From positions 1,054,001 to 1,118,000 of the forward strand of contig NZ_CP031356.1 in NCBI RefSeq assembly GCF_003355475.1: a DNA stretch of 64,000 bases. Reading direction: 5' to 3'. The stretch's first letter is position 1; each line of letters opens with the position of its first letter. The position numbers and the translations under genes are program-made. This DNA comes from Brachybacterium saurashtrense. GTDB taxonomy: Bacteria; Actinomycetota; Actinomycetes; Actinomycetales; Dermabacteraceae. Of this stretch, positions 1 through 7,741 are shown piece by piece. The notes beneath the pieces were generated by a model. It made no database searches and was not told where the DNA came from. It worked only from the letters and a program-made list of their open reading frames with translations.

Positions 1-1017
1 GAGGGGCGGCGGCGGGGCGCTGCCCTCCGGGCCCCAGGTGTCGGTCTCGAAGCGGTCGCGGTCGTGCCCTTCCAGCAGGGGACCGAGGTCCGGTCCGAGC
101 GGCACCACCTGCGTGGGGTTGATGTCCTCGTGCACGTAGTAGTAGTGGCGCTTGATCTGAGAGAAGTCGACGGTGTCCCCGAAGCCCGGGGTGGTGAACA
201 GGTCCTTGGTGTAGTTCCACAGGTTCGGCATGCTGGCGAGGGTCTGGCGGTTGGCCTTGAAGTGGCCGTGGTAGACCGGATCGAAGCGGATCAGGGTGGG
301 GAACAGGCGCACATCGGCCTCGGTGAGCGAGGCGCCCATCAGGTAGCGGCTGCGGCCCAGACGCTCCTCGAGCTCGTCGAGGGCCGACCACAGCGCGCGG
401 TACTCCGTCTCGTAGGCGTCCTGGGAGCCGGCGAAGCCCACCTTGTACACGCCGTTGTTCACGCGGTGCAGCATCCACCGGTTCAGCGCGTCGATCTCCT
501 CGCGCTGCGCGACGGGGTAGAGATCCGGTGCGCCCTCGCGGTGGTGCGCGGTCCACTCGGCGGCGAGGTCGAGGGTGATCTGCTGGAAGTCGTTGGTGAC
601 CACGGCCCGGCTGGGCACGTCCACGATCGCCGGGACGGTGATGCCCCGCGGGTAGTCGGCGAAGCGGGCGAAGTAGGCCTGCTGCAGGCGCTCGTAGCCG
701 AGCACGGGGTCGACGCCGCCCTCGTCGAGGTCAAAGGTCCAGGAGCGCTTGTCGTGGGTGGGTCCGGGCATCCCCACCGACAGGGCGTCCTCGAGCCCCA
801 GCAGGCGCCGCGCGATGAGCGTGCGATTGGCCCAGGGGCAGGCGCGGGCGGCGATCAGCCGGTACCGGCCCCCCTCGACGGGCCAGCCGTCGCGGCCGTC
901 GCGGGTGATGCGGTCATCGATGTAGGTCATGTCGCGGTCGAAGGACTCGCCCTCGGTGACGTAGGCGCCGCGGGTGGAGTGCTGGTCGTCGGCGGGGGCG
1001 GTGGCCTCGGGGGGCAT
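1..1017 (-). CDS. Glutathionyl-hydroquinone reductase family (ECM4/YqjG-type GST), 3' end cut
   Basis: Partial gene running off the left edge; 339 codons are visible, close to the family's usual 320-360, so little is missing. It starts at ATG 1017 (MPPEATAPADDQHSTRGAY). The thioredoxin-fold active site is C60-P-W-A-N-R, and a C-terminal all-alpha GST domain with conserved Tyr and His residues (RHYYYVHEDINP) lies near the visible end. Family members reduce S-conjugated hydroquinones through the active-site Cys in the cytosol. Actinobacteria usually carry mycothiol rather than glutathione, so the thiol partner is probably mycothiol (inference). It is divergent from the suf operon across 249 bases. 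The family call is firm; the substrate is not known. Confidence 0.88.
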   Translation of the reverse strand, partial: MPPEATAPADDQHSTRGAYVTEGESFDRDMTYIDDRITRDGRDGWPVEGGRYRLIAARACPWANRTLIARRLLGLEDALSVGMPGPTHDKRSWTFDLDEGGVDPVLGYERLQQAYFARFADYPRGITVPAIVDVPSRAVVTNDFQQITLDLAAEWTAHHREGAPDLYPVAQREEIDALNRWMLHRVNNGVYKVGFAGSQDAYETEYRALWSALDELEERLGRSRYLMGASLTEADVRLFPTLIRFDPVYHGHFKANRQTLASMPNLWNYTKDLFTTPGFGDTVDFSQIKRHYYYVHEDINPTQVVPLGPDLGPLLEGHDRDRFETDTWGPEGSAPPPPL

Positions 1018-1183
1018 GTGATCTCCTCACGTCGGGTGTCGACACGACCCACGGTAGTTGAAAGTGAACGCAAAGGGAAGGCGGGGTGGGTGCGGGTCGC
1101 CTCGACGGGCCGACGCGGGTCGCGCCGGCGGGTCGCCGCGGGCCGCGCCGACCGGTGGTCGTGCAGGTTAGGGGACCCTTCGT

Positions 1184-1235
1184 GCTGTGCCGCACAGCCG
1201 TGGACCGGTATTTGGCAAGCCGTCTGTTGTAAAAT
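1184..1235 (+). promoter_or_regulatory. Putative sufR promoter with upstream inverted repeat
   Basis: The 249-base divergent region (1018-1266) holds a perfect inverted repeat at 1184-1198, arms GCTGTG and CACAGC around CCG. An AT-rich -10-like TAAAAT lies at 1230-1235, followed by GGGAGGAGG as ribosome-binding site for the GTG at 1267. No convincing -35 is visible. SufR proteins repress their own operon in other bacteria, so the repeat just upstream of the -10 is a candidate operator; this is inference. Confidence 0.4.
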
Positions 1236-1266
1236 CGGAGGAGCCGTCGCACGGGAGGAGGATGCC

Positions 1267-2004
1267 GTGACCGCACCGGAGGCCACGTCAGGCACCGCGC
1301 CCACCACGCGGGACCGCCTCGTGCAGGCGATCTCCGCCCACGGGCCGATCACCGCCCGTCGGCTGGCCGAGCGCTTCGACCTCACCAGCGCCGCCGTGCG
1401 CCGCCACCTCGCGGCCCTCGAGGCCGAGGGGATCATCGCCGAGCACGAGGTGCCGGTCGCGCAGCGCGGCCGCGGGCGCCCCAGCAAGTCGTTCGTGCTC
1501 TCGCCCTCCGCCCACGAGGACCTCCCCGGCGGCTACGACGAGCTGGCCGTGATGGCGGTGGACGAGCTCGCCCGCCTCGGCGGCGAGGGAGCGGTGACCG
1601 CGCTCGCCGAGCGCCGCATCGCCGACTGGGAGAAGCGCGTGGCCGAGCGTGCCGCGGAGTGCGAGCGCGCCGGGGAGGACGTCACCGCCGCCCGCCGGCT
1701 CGAGCTCCTCTCCGAGCTGCTCACCGAGCGCGGCTACGCCACCACCGTGCGCCCCCTGCACGTGCCGCTGCCCGCCGCGGGTGCACAGCCGGGCGCCGCC
1801 CCGCGTACGCTCGTGACGGCGCAGCTGTGCCACGGGCACTGCCCCGTGCTCGACGTTGCCGCAGATCATCCAGAACTGTGCGAGGCCGAGTCCCGCGCCA
1901 TCTCCCGCATCATCGGAGCCCCCGTCCAGCGCCTCGCCACTCTGGCGCAGGGCGCCCACGTCTGCACGACTCACATTCCGCTCACCGAGGGAAGGACACC
2001 ATGA
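1267..2004 (+). CDS. sufR: SufR-type Fe-S cluster-sensing transcriptional regulator
   Basis: 245-aa ArsR/DeoR-like winged-helix regulator. The start is GTG 1267, chosen because GGGAGGAGG lies just upstream and the helix-turn-helix begins about 15 residues in ([20 protein letters not shown]). The C-terminal third carries the cysteines expected of a SufR Fe-S ligand set: CHGHCPV, then ELCEAE, then HVCTTH at the end. Known SufR proteins bind a [4Fe-4S] or [2Fe-2S] cluster and repress the suf operon when the cluster is present. Its stop overlaps the sufB ATG (ATGA), so it is translationally coupled and probably autoregulated with the whole operon. Confidence 0.9.
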   Translation: MTAPEATSGTAPTTRDRLVQAISAHGPITARRLAERFDLTSAAVRRHLAALEAEGIIAEHEVPVAQRGRGRPSKSFVLSPSAHEDLPGGYDELAVMAVDELARLGGEGAVTALAERRIADWEKRVAERAAECERAGEDVTAARRLELLSELLTERGYATTVRPLHVPLPAAGAQPGAAPRTLVTAQLCHGHCPVLDVAADHPELCEAESRAISRIIGAPVQRLATLAQGAHVCTTHIPLTEGRTP

Positions 2005-3428
2005 CGAGCGCACCAGAGAAGCTCACACAGGACGAGATCATCGATTCGATCGGCAACTACGCCTTCGGATGGCACGACGAGGACTCGGCCGGTGCCAGCG
2101 CGCGCCGCGGCCTGTCCGAGGACGTCGTGCGCGACATCTCCGCCCGCAAGCACGAGCCCGAGTGGATGCTCGAGCGTCGCCTGAAGGCCCTGAAGCTCTT
2201 CGACAAGAAGCCCATGCCCACCTGGGGCCCGGATCTCTCCGGCATCGCCTTCGAGGACATCAAGTACTTCGTTCGCTCCACCGAGAAGCAGGCCACCTCC
2301 TGGGAGGACCTGCCCGAGGACATCAAGGAGACCTACGACCGCCTGGGCATCCCCGAGGCGGAGAAGCAGCGTCTCGTGGCCGGCGTGGCCGCGCAGTACG
2401 AGTCCGAGGTGGTCTACCACCAGATCCGCGAGGACCTCGAGGAGCAGGGCGTGGTGTTCCTGGACACCGACACCGCGCTCAAGGAGCACCCGGAGCTGTT
2501 CAAGGAGTACTTCGGCACTGTCATCCCCTCCGGGGACAACAAGTTCTCCGCCCTGAACACGGCCGTGTGGTCCGGCGGCTCCTTCGTCTACGTCCCCAAG
2601 GGCGTGCACGTCGAGATCCCGCTGCAGGCCTACTTCCGCATCAACACCGAGAACATGGGCCAGTTCGAGCGGACGCTGATCATCGCGGACGAGGGCTCCT
2701 ACGTGCACTACGTCGAGGGCTGCACCGCCCCGATTTACAACTCCGACTCGCTGCACAGCGCGGTCGTGGAGATCGTGGTGAAGAAGGACGCCCGCGTGCG
2801 GTACACGACCATCCAGAACTGGTCGAACAACGTGTACAACCTGGTCACCAAGCGCACCACCGTCGAGCAGGGCGGCGTGATGGAGTGGGTGGACGGCAAC
2901 ATCGGCTCGAAGGTCACCATGAAGTACCCGGCCGTGTGGCTGATGGGCGAGCACGCCCGCGGCGAGACCCTCTCCGTCGCCTTCGCCGGCCAGGGCCAGA
3001 ACCAGGACACCGGCTCGAAGATGGTGCACATGGCGCCGCACACCTCGAGCTCGATCGTCTCCAAGTCGGTCTCGCGCGGTGGCGGGCGCAGCTCCTACCG
3101 CGGCCTGGTGCAGGTCATGCCCGGCGCCGAGCACTCCGCCTCGACCGTGCTGTGCGACGCGCTACTGGTGGACCAGATCTCGCGCACCGACACCTACCCC
3201 TACGTCGACGTGCGCGTCGACGACGTCCAGATGGGCCACGAGGCCACCGTCTCCAAGGTCTCCGAGGAGCAGCTCTTCTACCTGATGAGCCGCGGCATGG
3301 AGGAGACCGAGGCGATGGCGATGATCGTGCGCGGGTTCATCGAGCCCATCGCCCGCGAGCTCCCGATGGAGTACGCCCTGGAGCTGAACCGCCTGATCGA
3401 GCTGCAGATGGAAGGAGCAGTCGGCTGA
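2001..3428 (+). CDS. sufB: Fe-S cluster assembly scaffold SufB
   Basis: 475-aa subunit of the SufBCD complex, which builds Fe-S clusters in the cytosol. The SUF/SufBD beta-helix core is intact, with the typical motifs [28 protein letters not shown] and [11 protein letters not shown], and the conserved C-terminal end [20 protein letters not shown]. Length matches the family. The ATG at 2001 overlaps the sufR stop by 4 bases, and the gene's own stop overlaps the sufD start. This is the second gene of a tightly coupled operon with sufR, sufD, a Rieske protein and sufC. Confidence 0.98.
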   Translation: MTSAPEKLTQDEIIDSIGNYAFGWHDEDSAGASARRGLSEDVVRDISARKHEPEWMLERRLKALKLFDKKPMPTWGPDLSGIAFEDIKYFVRSTEKQATSWEDLPEDIKETYDRLGIPEAEKQRLVAGVAAQYESEVVYHQIREDLEEQGVVFLDTDTALKEHPELFKEYFGTVIPSGDNKFSALNTAVWSGGSFVYVPKGVHVEIPLQAYFRINTENMGQFERTLIIADEGSYVHYVEGCTAPIYNSDSLHSAVVEIVVKKDARVRYTTIQNWSNNVYNLVTKRTTVEQGGVMEWVDGNIGSKVTMKYPAVWLMGEHARGETLSVAFAGQGQNQDTGSKMVHMAPHTSSSIVSKSVSRGGGRSSYRGLVQVMPGAEHSASTVLCDALLVDQISRTDTYPYVDVRVDDVQMGHEATVSKVSEEQLFYLMSRGMEETEAMAMIVRGFIEPIARELPMEYALELNRLIELQMEGAVG

Positions 3429-4750
3429 TGACGACCACTGATGTGAAGGGTGCCGAGAGCGCCGGGGACCCGAGCACCAACGAGGCCGTGGGCCATGCGG
3501 CCGGCGCCGCGCCGGTCGCCGCCGGCACCGCCCTCGACGGCGTGGACACCACGGCCGCCCCGCAGCGGGAGGAGGAGAACCTGTCCCTGCCCGGGCAGGC
3601 GGTCTCCGCCGCCCACGCGGCGCTGAACCGCGGAGGGCGCAAGCGCTCCTTCGAGGTCGCCGACCACGAGGTGCCCCGCAGCCATGTCGAGGAGTGGCGC
3701 TTCACCCCGCTGCGCCGCTTCTCCGCGCTGTTCGAGGACGTCGCCACCGACGACCGCGAGGGCGACCCCGCCGTCGACTACCAGGTCACGCTGCCCGAGG
3801 GCGCTCCGGAGGCCTCCACCCTCGCCCTCGGTCAGGCTCCCCGCGGCACCGTCCTGGTGCCGGAGGACCTCCCCACCGCGATCGCCTCCGCGCGCACCGC
3901 GCAGGCGCTGCACCTGGTGGCCGCGAAGAACGCCAGCTACGACGAGCCGTTCCGCGTGGAGATCGCCGGCCGCGGCGCCGACCGTCGGGCGAACGCCCAC
4001 CTGGTGCTCGAGGCGGAGGAGTCCTCCTCGGCGACCGTGGTGCTCAACCACACCGGTGCCGCGCAGTACACGCAGAACGTCGAGATCCTCGTGGGCGACA
4101 ACGCGCAGCTCACCGTCATCACCCTGCACGACTGGGACGACGACGCCGTGCACATCGCCACCCACCACGCCCGCGTGGGCCGCGACGCGCGCCTCAAGCA
4201 CGTCGCCGTCACCCTCGGCGGCAGCGCCGTGCGCCTCAACGCCATCGGCGAGTACGCCGCGCCCGGCGGCGAGATCGAGAAGCTCGGCCTGTACTTCTCC
4301 GACGAGGGCCAGTTCTTCGAGAACCGCCTGTTCGTGGACCACAGCGCCCCGCACTGCACCTCCAACGTCGCCTACAAGGGCGCGCTGCAGGGCAAGAGCG
4401 CCCGCTCCGTGTGGGTCGGCGACGTGCTGATCCGCAAGGAGGCCGAGGGCACCAACACCTACGAGCTCAACCGCAACCTCGTGCTCACCGAGGGGGCCCG
4501 CGCCGACTCGGTGCCGAACCTCGAGATCGAGACCGGCGAGATCGAGGGCGCCGGCCACGCCGCGGCGACCGGGCGCTTCGACGACGAGCAGCTGTTCTAC
4601 CTGCGCGCTCGCGGCATCCCGGAGGCCGAGGCCCGTCGACTGGTGGTGCGCGGCTTCTTCGCCGAGATCATCCAGCAGATCGACGTGCCCGAGCTCCAGG
4701 AGCGCCTCTCCGCCTCCATCGAGGACGAGCTCGCACGGAGCATGAACTGA
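3428..4750 (+). CDS. sufD: Fe-S cluster assembly protein SufD
   Basis: 440 aa, paralogue of SufB in the SufBC2D complex. The ATG at 3428 sits in a TGATG junction with the sufB stop. The first ~55 residues are Ala/Gly-rich and probably disordered. SufBD-family features follow: SHVEEWRFTPLRRF, then the beta-helix repeat region with ENRLFVDH, VAYKGALQGKSARSVWVG and the terminal GRFDDEQLFYLRARG. SufD is needed for iron acquisition by the complex in characterised systems. The stop overlaps the start of the Rieske gene. Confidence 0.97.
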   Translation: MTTTDVKGAESAGDPSTNEAVGHAAGAAPVAAGTALDGVDTTAAPQREEENLSLPGQAVSAAHAALNRGGRKRSFEVADHEVPRSHVEEWRFTPLRRFSALFEDVATDDREGDPAVDYQVTLPEGAPEASTLALGQAPRGTVLVPEDLPTAIASARTAQALHLVAAKNASYDEPFRVEIAGRGADRRANAHLVLEAEESSSATVVLNHTGAAQYTQNVEILVGDNAQLTVITLHDWDDDAVHIATHHARVGRDARLKHVAVTLGGSAVRLNAIGEYAAPGGEIEKLGLYFSDEGQFFENRLFVDHSAPHCTSNVAYKGALQGKSARSVWVGDVLIRKEAEGTNTYELNRNLVLTEGARADSVPNLEIETGEIEGAGHAAATGRFDDEQLFYLRARGIPEAEARRLVVRGFFAEIIQQIDVPELQERLSASIEDELARSMN

Positions 4751-5088
4751 TGAGCGACGCCTTCGTCCCCGTCGCCGCCCTGGCGGACCTCGACCCCGGC
4801 GAGGCGATCGATGTGATCGCCGGCGGGATCGAGATCGCCCTGGTGCGCGACGAGGACGGCGGCGTCCACGCCCTCGAGGACATCTGCTCGCACGACGAGA
4901 TCGCGCTGAGCGACGGCGACGTCGAGGGCTGCACCATCGAGTGCTGGAAGCACGGCAGCCAGTTCGACCTCGTCACCGGTCGCCCGCTGCAGCTCCCGGC
5001 CGTGCTGCCCGTGCGGGTGTTCCCCGTGCGCATCGACGAGAGCAGCGGCGAGATCCTCGTGGATCCGACCGCCGCTCCCGCCACCTGA
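4750..5088 (+). CDS. Rieske [2Fe-2S] ferredoxin in the suf operon
   Basis: 112-aa small Rieske protein of the non-haem iron oxygenase ferredoxin type. The cluster ligands are visible as C46-S-H48 and C65-W-K-H68, the standard C-x-H...C-x2-H pair. The ATG overlaps the sufD stop (TGATG), so it is translated as part of the suf operon. No oxygenase partner is nearby, so a role as electron donor or cluster-handling partner of SufBCD is plausible. That role is inferred from position; the family assignment is certain. Confidence 0.93.
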   Translation: MSDAFVPVAALADLDPGEAIDVIAGGIEIALVRDEDGGVHALEDICSHDEIALSDGDVEGCTIECWKHGSQFDLVTGRPLQLPAVLPVRVFPVRIDESSGEILVDPTAAPAT

Positions 5089-5092
5089 CCCT

Positions 5093-5116
5093 GCGGGCGT
5101 CGGCCCCGACGCCCGC
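5093..5116 (+). other. Intercistronic hairpin between Rieske gene and sufC
   Basis: Arms GCGGGCGTCG (5093-5102) and CGACGCCCGC (5107-5116) pair perfectly over 10 bp with a GCCC loop. No T-run follows and the operon continues into sufC, so partial attenuation or an mRNA-processing/stabilising element is more likely than a full terminator. Confidence 0.55.
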
Positions 5117-5163
5117 CCCGGACCCCTTTCATCCACCAGCTTCCTGGTCAAGGAGAACCACAC

Positions 5164-5919
5164 ATGTCGATCCTGGAGATCAAGAACCTCCACGCCACCG
5201 TCGAGACCCCTGAGGGCACCAAGGAGATCCTCAAGGGGGTCGACCTCACCATCAAGGGCGGCGAGACCCACGCGATCATGGGCCCCAACGGCTCGGGCAA
5301 GTCCACCCTCGCCTACGCCATCGCCGGCCACCCCAAGTACGAGATCACCGGCGGCGAGGTCCTGCTCGACGGCGAGGACGTACTCGAGATGAGCGTCGAC
5401 GAGCGCGCCCGGGCGGGCCTCTTCCTCGCCATGCAGTACCCCGTCGAGGTCCCCGGCGTGACCGTCTCGAACTTCCTGCGCACCGCCAAGACCGCGGTCG
5501 ACGGCGAGGCGCCCGCGCTGCGCACCTGGGTCAAGGACGTCAAGGGCGCCATGGACGACCTGAAGATGGATCCCGCCTTCGCCGAGCGCAACGTCAACGA
5601 GGGCTTCTCCGGCGGTGAGAAGAAGCGCCACGAGATCCTGCAGATGCAGCTGCTCAAGCCCTCCATCGCGGTGCTCGACGAGACCGACTCCGGCCTCGAC
5701 GTGGACGCGCTGCGCGTGGTCTCCGAGGGCGTGAACCGCGCCAAGGAGACCACCGAGGTGGGCATCATGCTGATCACCCACTACACCCGGATCCTGCAGT
5801 ACGTGAAGCCCGACTTCGTGCACGTGTTCGTGAACGGGAAGATCGCCGAGCAGGGCGGCCCCGAGCTGGCCGAGCGCCTCGAGGCCGAGGGCTACGACCG
5901 CTTCCTCGTCGGCGCCTGA
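5164..5919 (+). CDS. sufC: Fe-S cluster assembly ATPase SufC
   Basis: 251-aa ABC-type ATPase that drives conformational change of SufBCD. Walker A is GPNGSGKST (residues 40-48). The ABC signature is the SufC-specific FSGGEKKRHEI, and Walker B plus catalytic Glu is AVLDETDSGLD; the switch His is in LITHYTR. Length is normal. A good ribosome-binding site, AAGGAG at 5150-5155, sits 8 bases before the ATG, giving sufC its own initiation after a hairpin. No sufS or sufU follows. Confidence 0.98.
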   Translation: MSILEIKNLHATVETPEGTKEILKGVDLTIKGGETHAIMGPNGSGKSTLAYAIAGHPKYEITGGEVLLDGEDVLEMSVDERARAGLFLAMQYPVEVPGVTVSNFLRTAKTAVDGEAPALRTWVKDVKGAMDDLKMDPAFAERNVNEGFSGGEKKRHEILQMQLLKPSIAVLDETDSGLDVDALRVVSEGVNRAKETTEVGIMLITHYTRILQYVKPDFVHVFVNGKIAEQGGPELAERLEAEGYDRFLVGA

Positions 5920-5927
5920 CGCCACCC

Positions 5928-5956
5928 GGTGCGGCCCGGGAGCCCCGGGCCGCACC
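5928..5956 (+). other. Intercistronic hairpin between sufC and sufT
   Basis: A perfect 13-bp stem, GGTGCGGCCCGGG (5928-5940) with CCCGGGCCGCACC (5944-5956), with a 3-base AGC loop. There is no T-tract. It could terminate part of the suf transcript or protect the sufBDC message; sufT follows 57 bases later with its own ribosome-binding site. Confidence 0.55.
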
Positions 5957-6012
5957 GCCCCCACCCCACCTGGGGATCGTCCGCACGGTCCCCGATCCTC
6001 CGGGAGGATGAC

Positions 6013-6345
6013 ATGACCGACCAGAAGAGCTCCGACGCCGCGGTGAGCGCCGAGGACGTCACCGAGGCGATGAAGGACGTGATCGACCCCGAGCTCGGGA
6101 TCAACGTCGTCGACCTGGGCCTCGTCTACGGCGTGCACGTCGAGGACGGCAACGCCGTGATCGACATGACGCTCACCTCCGCCGCGTGCCCGCTCACCGA
6201 CGTGCTCGAGGAGCAGACCTTCGCGGTGCTGGACCCGATCACCGAGACCCACCGCATCAACTGGGTGTGGATGCCGCCGTGGGGCATGGAGAAGATCACC
6301 GAGGACGGCCGCGAGCAGCTGCGCGCCATCGGCTTCAACCTCTGA
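6013..6345 (+). CDS. sufT: SufT / MIP18-family (DUF59) metal-sulfur cluster assembly factor
   Basis: 110-aa single-domain DUF59 protein. The start is ATG 6013, 4 bases after GGGAGG plus a short spacer; an in-frame upstream extension lies in the preceding hairpin and is unlikely. Diagnostic motifs are DPELGINVVDLGLVYG and the conserved Cys in MTLTSAACPLTD, with WVWMPPWG near the end. Related SufT and MIP18 proteins help mature Fe-S proteins. It is the last gene of the suf cluster and faces ald across a strong bidirectional terminator. Confidence 0.92.
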   Translation: MTDQKSSDAAVSAEDVTEAMKDVIDPELGINVVDLGLVYGVHVEDGNAVIDMTLTSAACPLTDVLEEQTFAVLDPITETHRINWVWMPPWGMEKITEDGREQLRAIGFNL

Positions 6346-6364
6346 GCCGCTCAGCGCACCGCGA

Positions 6365-6398
6365 GAAGGGGCCGCCGGGAGTTCCCGGCGGCCCCTTC
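6365..6398. terminator. Bidirectional hairpin terminator between sufT and ald
   Basis: Perfect 15-bp stem, GAAGGGGCCGCCGGG (6365-6379) with CCCGGCGGCCCCTTC (6384-6398), loop AGTT. It lies exactly between the convergent sufT and ald genes, so it can serve both. There is no long T-run, as is usual in high-GC actinobacteria. Confidence 0.85.
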
Positions 6399-6415
6399 GT
6401 CCTGTGCAGGAGGAC

Positions 6416-7531
6416 TCAGGCGAGCACCGCGGCGGTGTCGGCGACCTCGAGGCCGTGGGCCTCGCCGGTGCCGGCGTGGGTGAGCGCGCCCTCATGGGTG
6501 TGCAGGCCGGCCGCGAGCGCCGGATCCGCCCGCAGCGCCTCCCGCCAGCCCCCGGAGGCGAGCTTCAGGACGTAGGGGAGGGTGGCGTTGTTCAGCGCGG
6601 CCGTGGCGGTGACCGGCACCGAGCCGGGCATGTTCGCCACGCAGTAGTACACGGTGTCGTGGACGGTGAAGGTGGGGGCGTCGTGCGTGGTGGGGCGCGA
6701 GTTCTCGAAGCAGCCGCCCTGGTCGATCGCGACGTCCACTAGCACCGAGCCCGGCTTCATCCGGGCCACCATCTCGTCCGTGACGAGCTTGGGCGCGCGC
6801 TTGCCGGGGATCAGGACGGAGCCGACGACGACATCGGCCTGCTCGATCTGCTCGGCGAGGTCCAGCGTGGTGGAGTAGCGGGTGAGGATCCCGCCGTGGT
6901 GCATGGTGGCGATCTGGCCCAGGCGGGAGACGTTCAGGTCCATCACGGTGACGTTCGCGTGCAGGCCGTGCGCCATCATCGCCGCCTGCTCGCCCACCAC
7001 GCCGCCGCCGATGATCAGCACGTTCGCCTCCGAGGTGCCGGGCACGCCGCCCATCAGCACCCCGGAGCCGCCCAGCGGCGCCATCAGGTGGTAGGCGCCC
7101 ACCTGCGCCGCGAGCCGGCCCGCGATCGCGCTCATCGGGGCGAGCAGCGGCAGGGAGCGGTCCGGCAGCTGCACCGTCTCGTAGGCGATCGCGGTGGTGC
7201 CCGAGGCCAGCAGCGCCTCGGTGAGCGCCTGATCGGCGGCCAGGTGCAGGTAGGTGAACAGGATCTGGCCGCGGCGCAGGCGCCCGTACTCCTCCGGCAG
7301 CGGCTCCTTGACCTTGATGATCATCTCGGCCTGCGCCCAGACCTCGTCGGCCGTGGGCAGGATCCGGGCCCCGGCCTGGACGTAGTCCTCGTCGGTGACG
7401 CGCGAGCCGATCCCGGCGCCCGCCTCCACCACGACCTCGTGCCCGCGCACCACCAGCTCGTGGACGCCGGCGGCACCCAGGCCCACCCGGTTCTCGTTGT
7501 TCTTGACCTCGCGGGGCACCCCGATGCGCAT
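6416..7531 (-). CDS. ald: Alanine dehydrogenase
   Basis: 371 aa, the family's standard length. It starts at ATG 7531 ([17 protein letters not shown]). The NAD-binding Rossmann motif is [17 protein letters not shown]. Substrate and catalytic residues lie in KVKEP and FTYLHLAAD, and the signature [19 protein letters not shown] is present. It catalyses reversible NAD-dependent deamination of L-alanine to pyruvate and ammonia in the cytosol. It is transcribed alone, convergent with sufT, and an AGAGAGG-type ribosome-binding site precedes the ATG. No Lrp/AldR-type regulator gene is adjacent. Confidence 0.97.
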   Translation of the reverse strand: MRIGVPREVKNNENRVGLGAAGVHELVVRGHEVVVEAGAGIGSRVTDEDYVQAGARILPTADEVWAQAEMIIKVKEPLPEEYGRLRRGQILFTYLHLAADQALTEALLASGTTAIAYETVQLPDRSLPLLAPMSAIAGRLAAQVGAYHLMAPLGGSGVLMGGVPGTSEANVLIIGGGVVGEQAAMMAHGLHANVTVMDLNVSRLGQIATMHHGGILTRYSTTLDLAEQIEQADVVVGSVLIPGKRAPKLVTDEMVARMKPGSVLVDVAIDQGGCFENSRPTTHDAPTFTVHDTVYYCVANMPGSVPVTATAALNNATLPYVLKLASGGWREALRADPALAAGLHTHEGALTHAGTGEAHGLEVADTAAVLA

Positions 7532-7686
7532 GTCCAGCCTCTCTGCTGAGCTCCGTGGCCGCGGACACGACCACCGGCACCAGGATGACACCTCGGCGGG
7601 GCGTCGGAACCCCGATCCGTGCCGTGGGTGCTGTGGTGCGCGGCACCGTGACCGGGAATCTGCGGGACCTCTCGCCGGGGCGGCCC

Positions 7687-7692
7687 TAGACT
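7687..7692 (+). promoter_or_regulatory. -10 element for ABC-F gene
   Basis: TAGACT, a TANNNT-type actinobacterial -10, lies 50 bases before the GTG at 7742, with AGGAG between. No clear -35 is visible. The rest of the 210-base divergent gap (7532-7741) shows nothing else distinct. Confidence 0.45.
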
Positions 7693-7741
7693 CGATCCGG
7701 CCCTCCATCGGGCCGCCCCCGTCGGACAGGAGCCCCCACCC

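Noticed and set aside
1160..1180. Possible iron-repressor (DtxR/IdeR) box AGGTTAGGGGACCCT
   Set aside because: Only one half resembles TTAGGTTAG; the second half does not give the CTAACCTAA partner.
64..1266. Plus-strand extension of the sufR frame across the left gene
   Set aside because: The region is coding on the minus strand for the hydroquinone reductase; the regulator begins at GTG 1267 after a strong ribosome-binding site.
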